From the NCBI GenBank assembly GCA_041671505.1, contig JBAZBK010000025.1, forward strand, positions 23,745 through 87,744: 64,000 nucleotides of DNA, in the 5' to 3' direction. Position 1 is the first letter of the stretch. Each line of letters begins with the position of its first letter. The position numbers and the translations under genes were made by a program. The notes beneath the pieces were generated by a model. It saw only the letters and a list, made by a program, of their open reading frames with translations, did not search any database and had not been told where the DNA came from. This stretch comes from JACPDH01 sp041671505. GTDB taxonomy: Bacteria > Acidobacteriota > Thermoanaerobaculia > Gp7-AA8. Of this stretch, positions 27,584-36,475 are shown piece by piece.

Positions 27584-29101
27584 CTACTCGATCCCGAACT
27601 CCCTCGGAAACCACGTCATCGCGCTCTTGACGGGCAGCGACGCGGCGAGCCCCAGCCCGCAGATGCTCGCTTCCGACATTCCCCACGAGACCTCGGGGAT
27701 GATCTCGAGCGCCTTCGGGTCGCGGCCGGACGAGAGGTAGCGGTCGAGCGCGCGGCGGATGATCTGCGTGCCGATGCGGCAGGGGGAGCACTGGCCGCAC
27801 GACTCCTCCTCGAAGAAGACAGCCTGGGCGAGCGAGGCCTCGACCATGTCGACCGTGTCGTTGAGAACGACGACTCCGGCCGAGCCTAACATCGAGCCCT
27901 CGGTCGCGAGCGAGCGGAAGTCCATCGCGACGTCGAGCTTCGACGCCGGGAGGAAGCCGCTCGAGGCGCCGCCCGGAGAGAAGGCCTTGAGCGTGCCGAC
28001 GGCGCCGCCGGCGAGATCGAGCAGATCGCGCATCGAAATGCCGAGCGGCGCCTCGTAGACACCGGGGCTAGCGACGTGCCCCGACATGCAGTAGAGCTTC
28101 GATCCGGGAGCGGTGCGCCCGAGCGTGCGGAACCAGGCGCCTCCCTGTTTGAGGATCGCAGGGATGCAGGCGATCGTCTCGACGTTCTGGATCAGCGTCG
28201 GCTTGCCGCGGAAGCCCGACTCGACCGGGAAGGGCGGTTTCATGCGCGGCATCCCGCGCCGCCCTTCGAGCGCCTCGAGCAGCGCGGTCTCCTCGCCGCA
28301 GATGTAGGCGCCGTGGCCGTCGACGAAATGCCAGCGGATGCGGTCGTCGAGATCGCCGCGCGCCTTCGCCTCGGCGAGCGCTCCCTCGAGCGCTGCTCTC
28401 GCCGCCCCGAATTCGCCGCGTACGTAGACGTAGATCTCCTGCGCTTCGACCGTCAGCGCCGCGATCGCGAGCCCCTCGATGACGAGGTGAGGCCGCTGAA
28501 GCATGACCTCGCGGTCCTTGAACGTTCCCGGCTCCCCTTCGTCGGCGTTGAGCACGACGTAGCGCTCCTTCACCGACTGGGCGATGACGCCCTTCCACTT
28601 CACCGCCGCGGGAAAGCCGGCGCCGCCGCGTCCCTGGATTCCTGAGCTGTCGAGCTCCGTGACGACCCACGCGGCGCCCTTGTCGCGCGCGAGACCGAGC
28701 GCGTCGTAGCTCTGCGTGTCGGCTGCCGCGAGGTCGATCGCGTGTTTGTCGCTCGACGGCGAATAGGAGGGCGAGAGCGATTCGGGACGACCGCGCCGGT
28801 CCCAGGTCGCGGGCGCCGCATCGCAGCGGCCAACGCACGAGACGTAGCGCGCCTTTTCGCCGCGCGCCTTCAGCTCGCTCATCGTCGTCTCGCATCCGGC
28901 GATGCGGCACGAGAGGCCGTCACAGACGAAGACGTCGTGCTCGGTGTCGGCGAGCAGGTGGTAGAAGGTCGCTACTCCATAGATATCGGCTTCGGGGACC
29001 TTCGACTCGAGGTGAACTTTCCCGACGCTCCCCGGGCGCAGCCCGCCCGCATCGTGCAGCAGGTCGAGAATGCTCTCGCGTCGCGCGCCCTTTGGCTCCA
29101 T
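27584..29101 (-). CDS. NuoE-NuoF fusion: NAD(H)-binding diaphorase subunit of formate dehydrogenase
   Basis: A 505-aa fusion. Residues about 1-115 are a NuoE/thioredoxin-like [2Fe-2S] domain (VCDGLSC and SCVGRC supply the four Cys). From about 140 onward comes NuoF: the FMN-binding GRGGAGFPAAVKW loop, NADEGEPGTFKDRE, the CGEETALLEALEG NADH segment, and the [4Fe-4S] motif SCGQCSPCRIGT with a distal Cys in SICGLG. It would pass electrons between NAD(H) and the iron-sulfur chain of FdhA. In NAD-linked formate dehydrogenases and electron-bifurcating hydrogenases these two parts are often separate genes, so the fusion is notable. The ATG at 29101 opens directly in the NuoE helix bundle. FdhA is encoded about 1.3 kb downstream on the same strand. 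Confidence 0.93.
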   Translation of the reverse strand: MEPKGARRESILDLLHDAGGLRPGSVGKVHLESKVPEADIYGVATFYHLLADTEHDVFVCDGLSCRIAGCETTMSELKARGEKARYVSCVGRCDAAPATWDRRGRPESLSPSYSPSSDKHAIDLAAADTQSYDALGLARDKGAAWVVTELDSSGIQGRGGAGFPAAVKWKGVIAQSVKERYVVLNADEGEPGTFKDREVMLQRPHLVIEGLAIAALTVEAQEIYVYVRGEFGAARAALEGALAEAKARGDLDDRIRWHFVDGHGAYICGEETALLEALEGRRGMPRMKPPFPVESGFRGKPTLIQNVETIACIPAILKQGGAWFRTLGRTAPGSKLYCMSGHVASPGVYEAPLGISMRDLLDLAGGAVGTLKAFSPGGASSGFLPASKLDVAMDFRSLATEGSMLGSAGVVVLNDTVDMVEASLAQAVFFEEESCGQCSPCRIGTQIIRRALDRYLSSGRDPKALEIIPEVSWGMSEASICGLGLAASLPVKSAMTWFPREFGIE

Positions 29102-29128
29102 ATGCGCGAAATGCTAGCACGGGGGAAA

Positions 29129-29650
29129 GGCAGGCCAGAGGCCAAAGGCCAGAGCAGGCGATGAGGCGAGAGGCGAGAGGCGATGAGGAGGCCGAAGGCC
29201 AAAGGCCATAGGCCAGAGCAGGCGATGAGGCGAAAGGCGAGAGGCGATCAGCAGGCCAAAGGCCAAAGGCCGGAGCAGGCGAGAAGGCGAGAGGCGATGA
29301 GTAGGCCAGAGGGCAATGCGGTCATGTGTAGACCGAAAGCGAAGCTTTCGCGCCGAGGCGCGACTTCGGACGGACGTACTGAGGGAGAACGATAGCCAGA
29401 GAGCCGCCCTCGTCGCGTAGCGACGATCGATCTTAGCCCCCGGTGGCGAGTACCGCCTGGCGGGACGAAGTCACCGGGGGAGTGGGGCGACACGAATTTT
29501 CCGCGCCGCATAGCGGCGCCAGATCTGCCGCCCCTACGCGGCGGTTTTCATATTCCTCGCGCACCCCCGGTTCCCTCGCCCTCCCGCTTCGCGGGACGGG
29601 GCTCGGTCACCGGGGGCAAAGTTCTGTCGTCGCTACGCGACGATCGGAGA
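29129..29650. repeat. Large repeat field in a 610-bp gene-free gap
   Basis: 29129-29300 is a run of aggccaaaggcc, aggcgagaggcgatgag and gagcaggc words. A gaaagcgaagctttcgc palindrome lies near 29335. From 29395 follow cgtcgcgtagcgacg, a cccccggtggcg/caccggggg inverted pair, a gcgccgcatagcggcgc block and a final cccccggttccc/accgggggc plus cgtcgctacgcgacg pair. 29680-29705 holds ccgaaat words. I see no coding potential or RNA gene here. Confidence 0.8.
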
Positions 29651-29711
29651 GACGATTGACGATGGTCTGCTCGAGCTTCAGCTCCGAAATCCGAAATCCG
29701 AAATCGTTCCC

Positions 29712-30590
29712 TCACTTCGCCTTCCCGTAGTACGAATCCCAGATCACGCTCCACGTCTTTCCGTCGTCGCCGAGCTGCTCGGCCAGCTGGCGCACGCGTC
29801 CGTCGCCGGTCTTCGACCAGATCCAGCGCGTCTCGGGCTTCACGCCCTGAAGAGTCGAGAGGACCATCTTCCCGTCAACGAGCTTTCCTTTCAGTGGTGG
29901 CCAGCCGGAGGGAACGCCGCCGTTGTCGATGAAGATCTGGTTCCAGCTGCCGTCGGTTGGCTCGAAGTAATTCATGCTCATGCCGGCGTGGCCGGCGCCG
30001 CTCTTCCAGTTTTCCATGAGCATGCAGCCGTCGAGGTGGAGCGTGACGTCGTTATGCCCGACGACGTGGCCCGCCGGGTCGCGCACTTCCCAGCTGCCGA
30101 GCCAGAAGTCGAACTGGCGGTACTCCGGTGTGCCGCACGGCAGGAGCTTCGCGACGACTGCTTCGAACTTAGGGTGTTTTCTTAATGACGCAAGCTCGGG
30201 CGCGCTTACGACGCGGTCGTGCAATCCCTTGTTCGCGCCCATCGCGACGATCTGCTCGATCTCGGCGATCGCGGCGTCGGCGTCGCCCCTCACCGCGAGA
30301 CTCATCGCGATCTCGAGGTGCGAGATGCGCGGCTGGAACGGGATGGCGAGCGCCTTCCTTGCCGCGGCGATCGATGCGTCGAAGTCACCGAGCGCGCGGG
30401 TGCAGCGCGCGAGCTCGAGCAGTGCGGGACCATTCGCCGGCTCATTCGCGACGATCTTCCCGAGCTCAGCGCGGGCCGCCTGATAGTTCTTCTCATTCAT
30501 GAGCGTTCTCGCTTTGTCGATCGAGGTGGTTTGCGCGGAGGCGAGCCCCGCGAGAAGGATGGAAGAGACGAGCGCGACGAGTCTTCGCAT
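29712..30590 (-). CDS. Secreted TPR protein with a DUF1579-like C-terminal domain
   Basis: A 292-aa exported protein. A signal peptide (LVALVSSILLAGLASAQ) is followed by TPR-like helical repeats (about 22-145: ARTLMNEKNYQAARAELGKI, PALLELARCTRALGDFDASI). The C-terminal beta domain opens with FDFWLGSWEVRDPAG, the hallmark of the DUF1579-like 'FDFWLGxWEV' family, whose lipocalin-like fold may bind a small molecule. Function unknown. The ATG at 30590 starts the signal peptide. It stands alone between two repeat-rich gaps. Confidence 0.85.
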   Translation of the reverse strand: MRRLVALVSSILLAGLASAQTTSIDKARTLMNEKNYQAARAELGKIVANEPANGPALLELARCTRALGDFDASIAAARKALAIPFQPRISHLEIAMSLAVRGDADAAIAEIEQIVAMGANKGLHDRVVSAPELASLRKHPKFEAVVAKLLPCGTPEYRQFDFWLGSWEVRDPAGHVVGHNDVTLHLDGCMLMENWKSGAGHAGMSMNYFEPTDGSWNQIFIDNGGVPSGWPPLKGKLVDGKMVLSTLQGVKPETRWIWSKTGDGRVRQLAEQLGDDGKTWSVIWDSYYGKAK

Positions 30591-30795
30591 GACAGCCTCC
30601 GTAAGGTGATGCGGGGAGCATACGGGGCGGTCCCGTCAGCGCAATCGCGCGTCACCGCATCGTGACCGAACTGGGTCAGTGCGTTCATTCGCTGTCATGG
30701 GATTGCGCGATCCGCAGGCGAAAGGCGCGAGGCGACGACAGGCGCGAGGCGAAGAACGAGTCCGAAATCCGAAATCCGAAATCCGAAATCCGAAC

Positions 30796-31041
30796 CTAAC
30801 TCCCCTCGATCGCCGCCCGAATCCCCGCGATCTCCGCTTCCGCAATCCTGCGGTCGCGCGGCGAGAGATAGGCGAGAGGAGCCTCGCTCGCGTCGATCAC
30901 CACGTCGAGCGCATTCGACACGACGCCCCACTGGTACTCGCGGCCGCGGATCTCTTCGCGCAGCCTGCGCACGTCGTCGAGCGTCGCGATCTCGCCGAGA
31001 ACGACCTCTCCATGTTTCACGACGTGGGGCACGCGCGTCAC
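30796..31041 (-). CDS. Small protein translationally coupled to asparaginase
   Basis: An 81-aa soluble protein starting with a GTG that overlaps the asparaginase TGA (shared GTGA at 31041-31038), a classic translational-coupling arrangement. The sequence VPHVVKHGEVVLGEIATLDDVRRL, a tryptophan in REYQWGVVSN and a charged C-terminal helix (DRRIAEAEIAGIRAAIEG) suggest a compact alpha/beta fold. No family recognised. Protein-like composition and the overlap support a real gene. A partner or modulator of asparaginase is possible but only inferred. Confidence 0.7.
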   Translation of the reverse strand: MTRVPHVVKHGEVVLGEIATLDDVRRLREEIRGREYQWGVVSNALDVVIDASEAPLAYLSPRDRRIAEAEIAGIRAAIEGS

Positions 31042-32045
31042 CTCGTGAGCTCGCCGCGCAGGTCGAGCTGCATCTGCGTCTTCACCTCTTCGCACGACAG
31101 CCCGCGGCCGAAGAGGTAGACGAGCTTCGTGAGCGCGGCCTCGACGGTCATGTCGTAGCCGCTGATGACGCCGGCACGGGCGAGCACCGAGCCTGTCGCG
31201 TAGTCGCCGAGATCGACCGAGCCGCGGAGGCATTGGGTGCAGTCGACGATGACGACGCCGCGGTCGACCGCCTCGCGGATCGCGGCGATGAAGCCGGCGT
31301 TGCGCTCCGGCGCGTTGCCGACGCCGTACGCCTCGAGGACGAGACCCTGGAGTGGCGGCTGCAGCACGTTTCGGGCGAGCTCGGCAGTGACTCCGGGAAA
31401 GAGGCGGAGCGCGCCGACGACCGGATGCCCGATCTCGTGCAGCCTGAGTCCTCCAGGCGATGCTTTCCGGACCAAAGGCCAGTCGATCTCGATGTCGACG
31501 CCGACCGACCCGAGGTGCGGGAAGTTAGGCGAGTCGAAGGCGTCGAAGCCGTCGGCGCTGATCTTCACCGACCTGCAGCCCCTCACGAGCCGCGGCCCGA
31601 AGCAGAGCGTGACCTCGGGGATCCGCTGCGTCGCGGCGATGAGAAGGCTCGTGACGAGGTTCGAGCGCCCGTCGTTGCGCACCTCGCAGAGCGGGATCTG
31701 CGAGCCGGTGAGGACGACCGGCTTGTCGAGCCCTTCGAGGAGAAATGCGAGCGCCGATGCGGTGTAGGCCATCGTGTCGGTGCCGTGAATGACGACGAAG
31801 CCGTCGTAGGCGTCGTAGTGGTCGGCGATGTTGCGGGCGATGCGCGACCAGTCGGAGGGGATCATGTTCGACGAGTCGAGCAGCTCGTCGAACTCGTCGA
31901 TGACATACTCCGGCATCGAGGGGTGGCGCAGCTCCGACATCGCCGACATCTGCTCGGCGAGAAACCCCGGCGCCGGCGCCCACCCTCGCGGCGTGAGCTT
32001 CATTCCGATCGTGCCGCCGGTGTACGCGATGTAGATTCTGGTCAT
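31038..32045 (-). CDS. ansA: L-asparaginase, type I (cytosolic)
   Basis: A 335-aa enzyme that hydrolyses asparagine to aspartate and ammonia. The two catalytic threonines lie in YTGGTIGM (near the N-terminus) and HGTDTMAYTASAL, with the Lys of RSVKISADGFDAF completing the second triad. The absence of a signal peptide, the length and the IYIAYTGGTIGMK opening fit the cytosolic AnsA branch rather than the periplasmic high-affinity AnsB. The ATG at 32045 begins directly at the first strand. A small gene overlaps its stop codon downstream, and a TTAGTTG repeat array lies upstream. Confidence 0.95.
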   Translation of the reverse strand: MTRIYIAYTGGTIGMKLTPRGWAPAPGFLAEQMSAMSELRHPSMPEYVIDEFDELLDSSNMIPSDWSRIARNIADHYDAYDGFVVIHGTDTMAYTASALAFLLEGLDKPVVLTGSQIPLCEVRNDGRSNLVTSLLIAATQRIPEVTLCFGPRLVRGCRSVKISADGFDAFDSPNFPHLGSVGVDIEIDWPLVRKASPGGLRLHEIGHPVVGALRLFPGVTAELARNVLQPPLQGLVLEAYGVGNAPERNAGFIAAIREAVDRGVVIVDCTQCLRGSVDLGDYATGSVLARAGVISGYDMTVEAALTKLVYLFGRGLSCEEVKTQMQLDLRGELTR

Positions 32046-32055
32046 GTTGGGGGGT

Positions 32056-32279
32056 GTTAGTTGTTAGTTGTTAGTTGTTAGACAGGCAGCGCAAGACGGG
32101 CTGCAAGCATGTTCATCTACTCGATTAGATCGGGAGGAATCGGCGCCGCCCTTTGGGATAACACGATACGCTGTCTGGACTTCAGTGGGCAAAGGTCGCA
32201 GCCTCCGCAGCGCGTCTAACAACTAACAACTAACAACTAACAACTAACAACTAACAACTAACAACTAACAACTAACAAC
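32056..32279. repeat. Inverted pair of heptamer arrays (ttagttg ... caactaa)
   Basis: About four ttagttg units (32056-32082) face about nine caactaa units (32214-32279) across a 130-bp spacer. The spacer is unique sequence with no gene. The arrays could pair as a long hairpin. A short array of the same word appears at 50276-50298. The right array ends 9 bp before the propeller histidine kinase stop. Confidence 0.9.
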
Positions 32280-32287
32280 GTCCAGTC

Positions 32288-35200
32288 TCACGTCCGCGCA
32301 GGCAGGCTGAACGAGAACCGCGCTCCCTTTCCTTTCTCGCTCGTGACCCAGATCGAGCCGCCGTGGATCTCGACGATCCGTTTGACGATTGCGAGCCCGA
32401 GGCCGGTGCTGGTCTCGCCGCCGGTCGGGCGCGCGCTGAGTTTCTTGAAGGTGCGGAAGATCTCGCGCAGGTCATCCTCGCCGAGCCCCTGGCCGTTGTC
32501 CTCGACGTGCGTGACGATGTCGCCGTCGCGCCGCTCGCAGGAGACGCGGACGGTGCCACCCGGCTGCGTGTACTTGACCGCGTTGCTGACCAGGTTGTCG
32601 AGCACCTCGCCGATCCGCACCGCGTCGGCATTGACCCGGGGGAGGCCCGCCGTGTCGACCGCCGTGATCGCGATGCTCTTGTTCGCCGCGGCTTTCTCGT
32701 GATTCGAAACCGCGGTCGCGATGAGCTCGCCGAGGTCGAGCTCCGTGCGCTCGAGCGAGATCGAGCCCGACTCGATCGCCGAGATGTCGAGCAGGTCGTT
32801 CACGAGCCTCGCCATCGCCTCGGCGGCGAGCTTCGCCTTCTCGAGCTGGCTCATCGCCCGCTCCGGATCGATCTTTCCCGACTTCAGCTGGTTGATCACC
32901 ATCGTCACCCAGCCGACGATCACGCCGAGCGGGTTGCGCAGGTCGTGCGCCGCGATGCCGACGAACTCGTTCTTCGACTCGTTCAGGCGCGCGAGATCTT
33001 CGAGCATCTTCGCCTTGGTGAAGGCGGAGAGCAGATGGCCGCGGATCTCGACGAGCAGCTCGAGCTCGTCGGGAGCGATGCCGCCTCGCTTCACCGGCGC
33101 CTCGAAGACGAGGTAGCCCTCGACCCGCTCGGGCCCGCGGAGGCGGAGCGTGAGCAGCGTCAGGAAGGAGGCGCTCTGCGCCGAGCGGTCGGCGAGAAAG
33201 ACGTCCTTCTGCACCTCGTCGGCTTCGGCGGTATAGAGCTGCTCGATCTCATCCTGCGGCAGCGCGATCTCCTCGACCGTAGCCGGATCCCAGCCGAGCG
33301 CCGCCTTCGCGCGGTAGAGGTCGGACGACTTGTCGTAGACGAAGACGATCGCGATCTCGACGCCGTGGAGGAAGCGCGTGACGCCGAGGATCATCTGAAG
33401 GACGCGGTCGAAGCTGATCTCCGCGTTGATCGACTCGACGAGCGAGGTGATCGTCTCGAGGTGCGCCGTCTTCTCGCGCAGGTCGCGCGTGCGCTCTTCG
33501 ACCGTGCGCTCGAGCGCCTTCTTCTGCAGCTCGATCGTCCGCGTTCGGAGCCGGATGATCGCGAGGAAGAGGGCGAGCGCGATCGCGGCGAGGACGAGCC
33601 GGAACCAGACTGTGGCCCAGAACGGAGGAGTGACGACGATGACGATCGAGGCGCCGTCGCGGTTCCAGACGCCGTCGCTGTTCGAGCCGCGGACGCGGAA
33701 GGCGTAGCGCCCGGGAGGCACAGAGGTGTAGTTCGCGTACCGGTGCGTGCCGGCGTCGACCCAGGTGTCGTTCAGCCCTTCGAGTCGGAACGAGTACTGG
33801 TTGCGCTCGGGCGCGGTGAAGTCGAGCGCGGCGAACTCGACGGCGAAAAAGTTCTCATCGTGCCGGAGCACGATTTCGCGCAAGGTCCACGGAGGGCGCG
33901 AGAACTTCTGCGGATTCGCGTAGACGTTCACGCGTGTGATTACGACGGGCGGCGCCGCCTCGTTGTCGGGCATCCGGTCGGGGCGGAAGGCGCTGAAGCC
34001 CGCCGCGCCGCCGAAGTAGATCGTCCCGTCGGGCGAGCCCCAGCTCGCGCCGGGAAAGAAGATCGCGCTCTGCAGTCCGTCCCCGAAGCCGTAGGTGCGA
34101 GAGCGGCCGCTCTTCGGGTCGACGACCGAGAGGCCGTTCGCGGTGCCGAGCCAGAGGCGCCCCGTCTCGTCCTCGCGGATCTCCTGGATGTTCGAGCTGT
34201 CGAACGGCGGGTTAGGCGCCAGTGGCGTGAAGCGGTCGCTCGCCGGGTCGAAGGAGGCGAGCCCGTTCGACGTGCCGAGCCAGAGCGTTCCGCTGTGCGA
34301 TTCGAAGATCTCGCGCACGCGGTCGCTCGGCAGCGCGCCCTCTGCGCGCGTCCGCTGCCAGGAGCGGAACGTGCCGGTCGCAGGCTCGAAGAGGTCGAGG
34401 CCGCCACTGTCGGTGCCGATCCAGAGCCGCCCCTTCGCGTCCTCGAGCAGCGCCAGCACGTAGCTGTCGCTCAGGCTCTTCGGGTTCGAAGGGTCGTGCG
34501 CGAACGAGGTGACGGCACCCGTTCGCGGGTCGACGTGGTCGAGCCCGTTCGCGGTGCCGATCCAGAGCGTGCCGTCGCGCGCGGCGACCGTCGCGCGCAC
34601 CGAGTCGTCGCTGAGCCTCCGTCCCACGGGCGCGCCCGTCGTCCAGCGCTCCGCGCAGCGTCCAGCGGCGAGATCGAAGCGGCAGAGTCCGGCGCGGAAG
34701 AAGCCGATCCAGAGCCGCCCCGCGGAGTCGAACGTCAGCGACTCGACGTCACCGTGTGGGATGGTTCCCTGCACCGAGTTGAAGTGCCGGAACGTGCTCG
34801 CGTCGCGATCGAGCCGGTCGAGACCGTCGTGCGTGCCGATCCAGAGCGCGCCCGACACGTCGCCCGCGATCGTCGACACGCCGCGGCCCGAGATGCCGTC
34901 GGGAGCGTCGGCCTCCCAGGTCCACGTCGTGAACTTCCGCGGCTTCAGGTCGAGGCGGCTGACTCCGCCGCCGCGCGTCGCGATCCAGAGAATCGAGCCG
35001 CGGTCGACGAAGAGGTCGCGCACGTCGTTGCCGCCGAGGCTCCACGACTGCAGCGGGTCGTTGAGGAACTGCGTGATCTCGGCCGTCGAGGGATCGAAAC
35101 GGAGCAATCCCTTCTGCATCATGCCGATCCAGACGATGCCGGTCGCGTCTTCGTGGATCGAGTTGACGCCGCTCGAGGTTGCGTCAACCGGAGCTGCGGG

Positions 35201-35998
35201 GATCGCGAGTGGCGTGACGGTCGTGCGGTCGGCAGAAATCCGGAACGCGCCGTCGCGCGTGCCGATCCAGATCGCACCGTCGCGCGCGACGGTGATGGCG
35301 CGGATCGCGCGATCGCCGGCCACCGCGGCCGACCCTCGCGCGACCTCGACGAAGCTCACCTTTCCGGTCGTCACGTCGAGCGACTGAAGCCCCAGCTCGG
35401 TGCCGACCCAGATCGTTCCCTTCCCGGAGTCGGCGATCGACCAGACGCGATCGTCGCGAAGTGCCTCACCCGCGGCGCCGTCCTTGTTCCAGACGCGGAT
35501 CGCTCCGCTCTTCCGGTCGAGACGCGCGAGCCCTGCGGCGCGCGTGCCGATCCAGATCGCGTCGTTGGTCGCGAGAAGCGACTGGATCCGGTTGTCGAGA
35601 AGCTGCACACCGCTCGCGGAGGAATCCTTGCGATGGTGAACGACCGCTTCGGTCATCGGATCGAAACGGTCGAGGCCGTCGCCCCATGTTGCGATCCAGA
35701 GCGAGCCCTCGCTGTCGCTGATGACGCGGCTGATGTCGTTCGACGCGACTGTGTCGGCGTTGGATCGGTCGTGCTCGAACGTGACGACGCGCTCACCGTC
35801 CCACCGCGCGAGCCCGTCTTCGGTCGCGAACCAGATGAAACCGAGGCGGTCCTGCGTCACCGCGTAGACGTTTTCGTGAGGAAGCCCCTTGTCGAGCCCG
35901 AGGTGTTCGAAGCGAAAACGCTCGTCAGCCGTCGCCGCACCCGGCAGAACGAGGGCGACGAGGAGGCAGGCGAGGACGATCGGCATCGCGCGGCGCAT
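32288..35998 (-). CDS. Two-component-propeller sensor histidine kinase
   Basis: A 1236-aa membrane sensor. A signal peptide (about 1-24) leads into about 14 'two-component regulator propeller' repeats (residues 30-720), seen as repeated GxxWIGT units such as GTIWVGTELGL and GRLWIGTDSGG. They form two seven-bladed periplasmic propellers. A Y_Y_Y domain (about 725-790) follows, then one transmembrane helix (about 795-818), a coiled coil, a GAF-like domain (about 860-1000), HisKA with phospho-acceptor His1018 in AAHDLRNPLG, and HATPase (NAVKYTQPGG, DNGQGLGEDD, GLGLAIVKRI). Unlike the hybrid systems of Bacteroidetes, it has no receiver or AraC domain, so a separate response regulator is needed. 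None is adjacent. Ligands of such propellers are usually glycans, but here this is unknown. Confidence 0.95.
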   Translation of the reverse strand: MRRAMPIVLACLLVALVLPGAATADERFRFEHLGLDKGLPHENVYAVTQDRLGFIWFATEDGLARWDGERVVTFEHDRSNADTVASNDISRVISDSEGSLWIATWGDGLDRFDPMTEAVVHHRKDSSASGVQLLDNRIQSLLATNDAIWIGTRAAGLARLDRKSGAIRVWNKDGAAGEALRDDRVWSIADSGKGTIWVGTELGLQSLDVTTGKVSFVEVARGSAAVAGDRAIRAITVARDGAIWIGTRDGAFRISADRTTVTPLAIPAAPVDATSSGVNSIHEDATGIVWIGMMQKGLLRFDPSTAEITQFLNDPLQSWSLGGNDVRDLFVDRGSILWIATRGGGVSRLDLKPRKFTTWTWEADAPDGISGRGVSTIAGDVSGALWIGTHDGLDRLDRDASTFRHFNSVQGTIPHGDVESLTFDSAGRLWIGFFRAGLCRFDLAAGRCAERWTTGAPVGRRLSDDSVRATVAARDGTLWIGTANGLDHVDPRTGAVTSFAHDPSNPKSLSDSYVLALLEDAKGRLWIGTDSGGLDLFEPATGTFRSWQRTRAEGALPSDRVREIFESHSGTLWLGTSNGLASFDPASDRFTPLAPNPPFDSSNIQEIREDETGRLWLGTANGLSVVDPKSGRSRTYGFGDGLQSAIFFPGASWGSPDGTIYFGGAAGFSAFRPDRMPDNEAAPPVVITRVNVYANPQKFSRPPWTLREIVLRHDENFFAVEFAALDFTAPERNQYSFRLEGLNDTWVDAGTHRYANYTSVPPGRYAFRVRGSNSDGVWNRDGASIVIVVTPPFWATVWFRLVLAAIALALFLAIIRLRTRTIELQKKALERTVEERTRDLREKTAHLETITSLVESINAEISFDRVLQMILGVTRFLHGVEIAIVFVYDKSSDLYRAKAALGWDPATVEEIALPQDEIEQLYTAEADEVQKDVFLADRSAQSASFLTLLTLRLRGPERVEGYLVFEAPVKRGGIAPDELELLVEIRGHLLSAFTKAKMLEDLARLNESKNEFVGIAAHDLRNPLGVIVGWVTMVINQLKSGKIDPERAMSQLEKAKLAAEAMARLVNDLLDISAIESGSISLERTELDLGELIATAVSNHEKAAANKSIAITAVDTAGLPRVNADAVRIGEVLDNLVSNAVKYTQPGGTVRVSCERRDGDIVTHVEDNGQGLGEDDLREIFRTFKKLSARPTGGETSTGLGLAIVKRIVEIHGGSIWVTSEKGKGARFSFSLPART

Positions 35999-36144
35999 CG
36001 CAGAAGGAGTTTCCGGAAGTCACCGACGATCATAGCCGAGGCGAGTCAGCGCGGAATTGGGAAATCGATCGGGGGGGAGGGGAGTCGCGAGTAACGCGGC
36101 GGCACGGCGTGACGTGTCCCGTTTTGCCGCCGCCCGCGCGTCTC

Positions 36145-36310
36145 GTCGTCCCGACGACCGACCCCGCGAAGCGGGGGAGGAAGGAGGGACCTCTCAGGCT
36201 GGCACAGATGGGGTCTTCTCGCGAGGGCTCTCTCTCCGGTTGCATGGCTGTACCAGCCTGCGAGGTTCCTCGTCGCTCCCCCCGCTCCGCGGAGTCGCTT
36301 CTCGGAACGA
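36145..36310. repeat. Palindromic repeat of the gcgaagcgggg class
   Basis: Left arm gaccccgcgaagcgggggag...ggaggga-cctc-caggctggcaca and right arm the imperfect reverse complement ending ccccccgctccgcggagtcg, about 50 bp each. A gtcgtcccgacgac palindrome precedes it. A half copy (gagaggtccttcgtcgctcc) occurs near 58580. It has the same architecture as the 145-bp repeat at 1.4-8.5 kb but a different sequence. It occupies part of the 652-bp gap 35999-36650. Confidence 0.75.
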
Positions 36311-36475
36311 CAACTCCCGCGGGCCGCATCAGTCGGAGCGATTCGCGGTCCTCAAGCGCGCCGTTTTTCGCCCGTTTCATCGATCCAGACCGCTCGTTCA
36401 CCGATCGTTTGCAGAAAAACCGAATCGTTAATCAGTTTTTAACCTTGCCTGCCGATACTGACAATCAAACAGTAA

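Noticed and set aside
32056..32279. CRISPR-like array
   Set aside because: Units are 7 bp with no spacers, orientation flips in the middle and there are no cas genes.
32363..36094. A 1243-aa plus-strand open frame opposite the propeller histidine kinase
   Set aside because: Composition (Arg, Glu, Val, Asp) is that of an antisense frame in high-GC DNA. The minus-strand gene has clear domains throughout.
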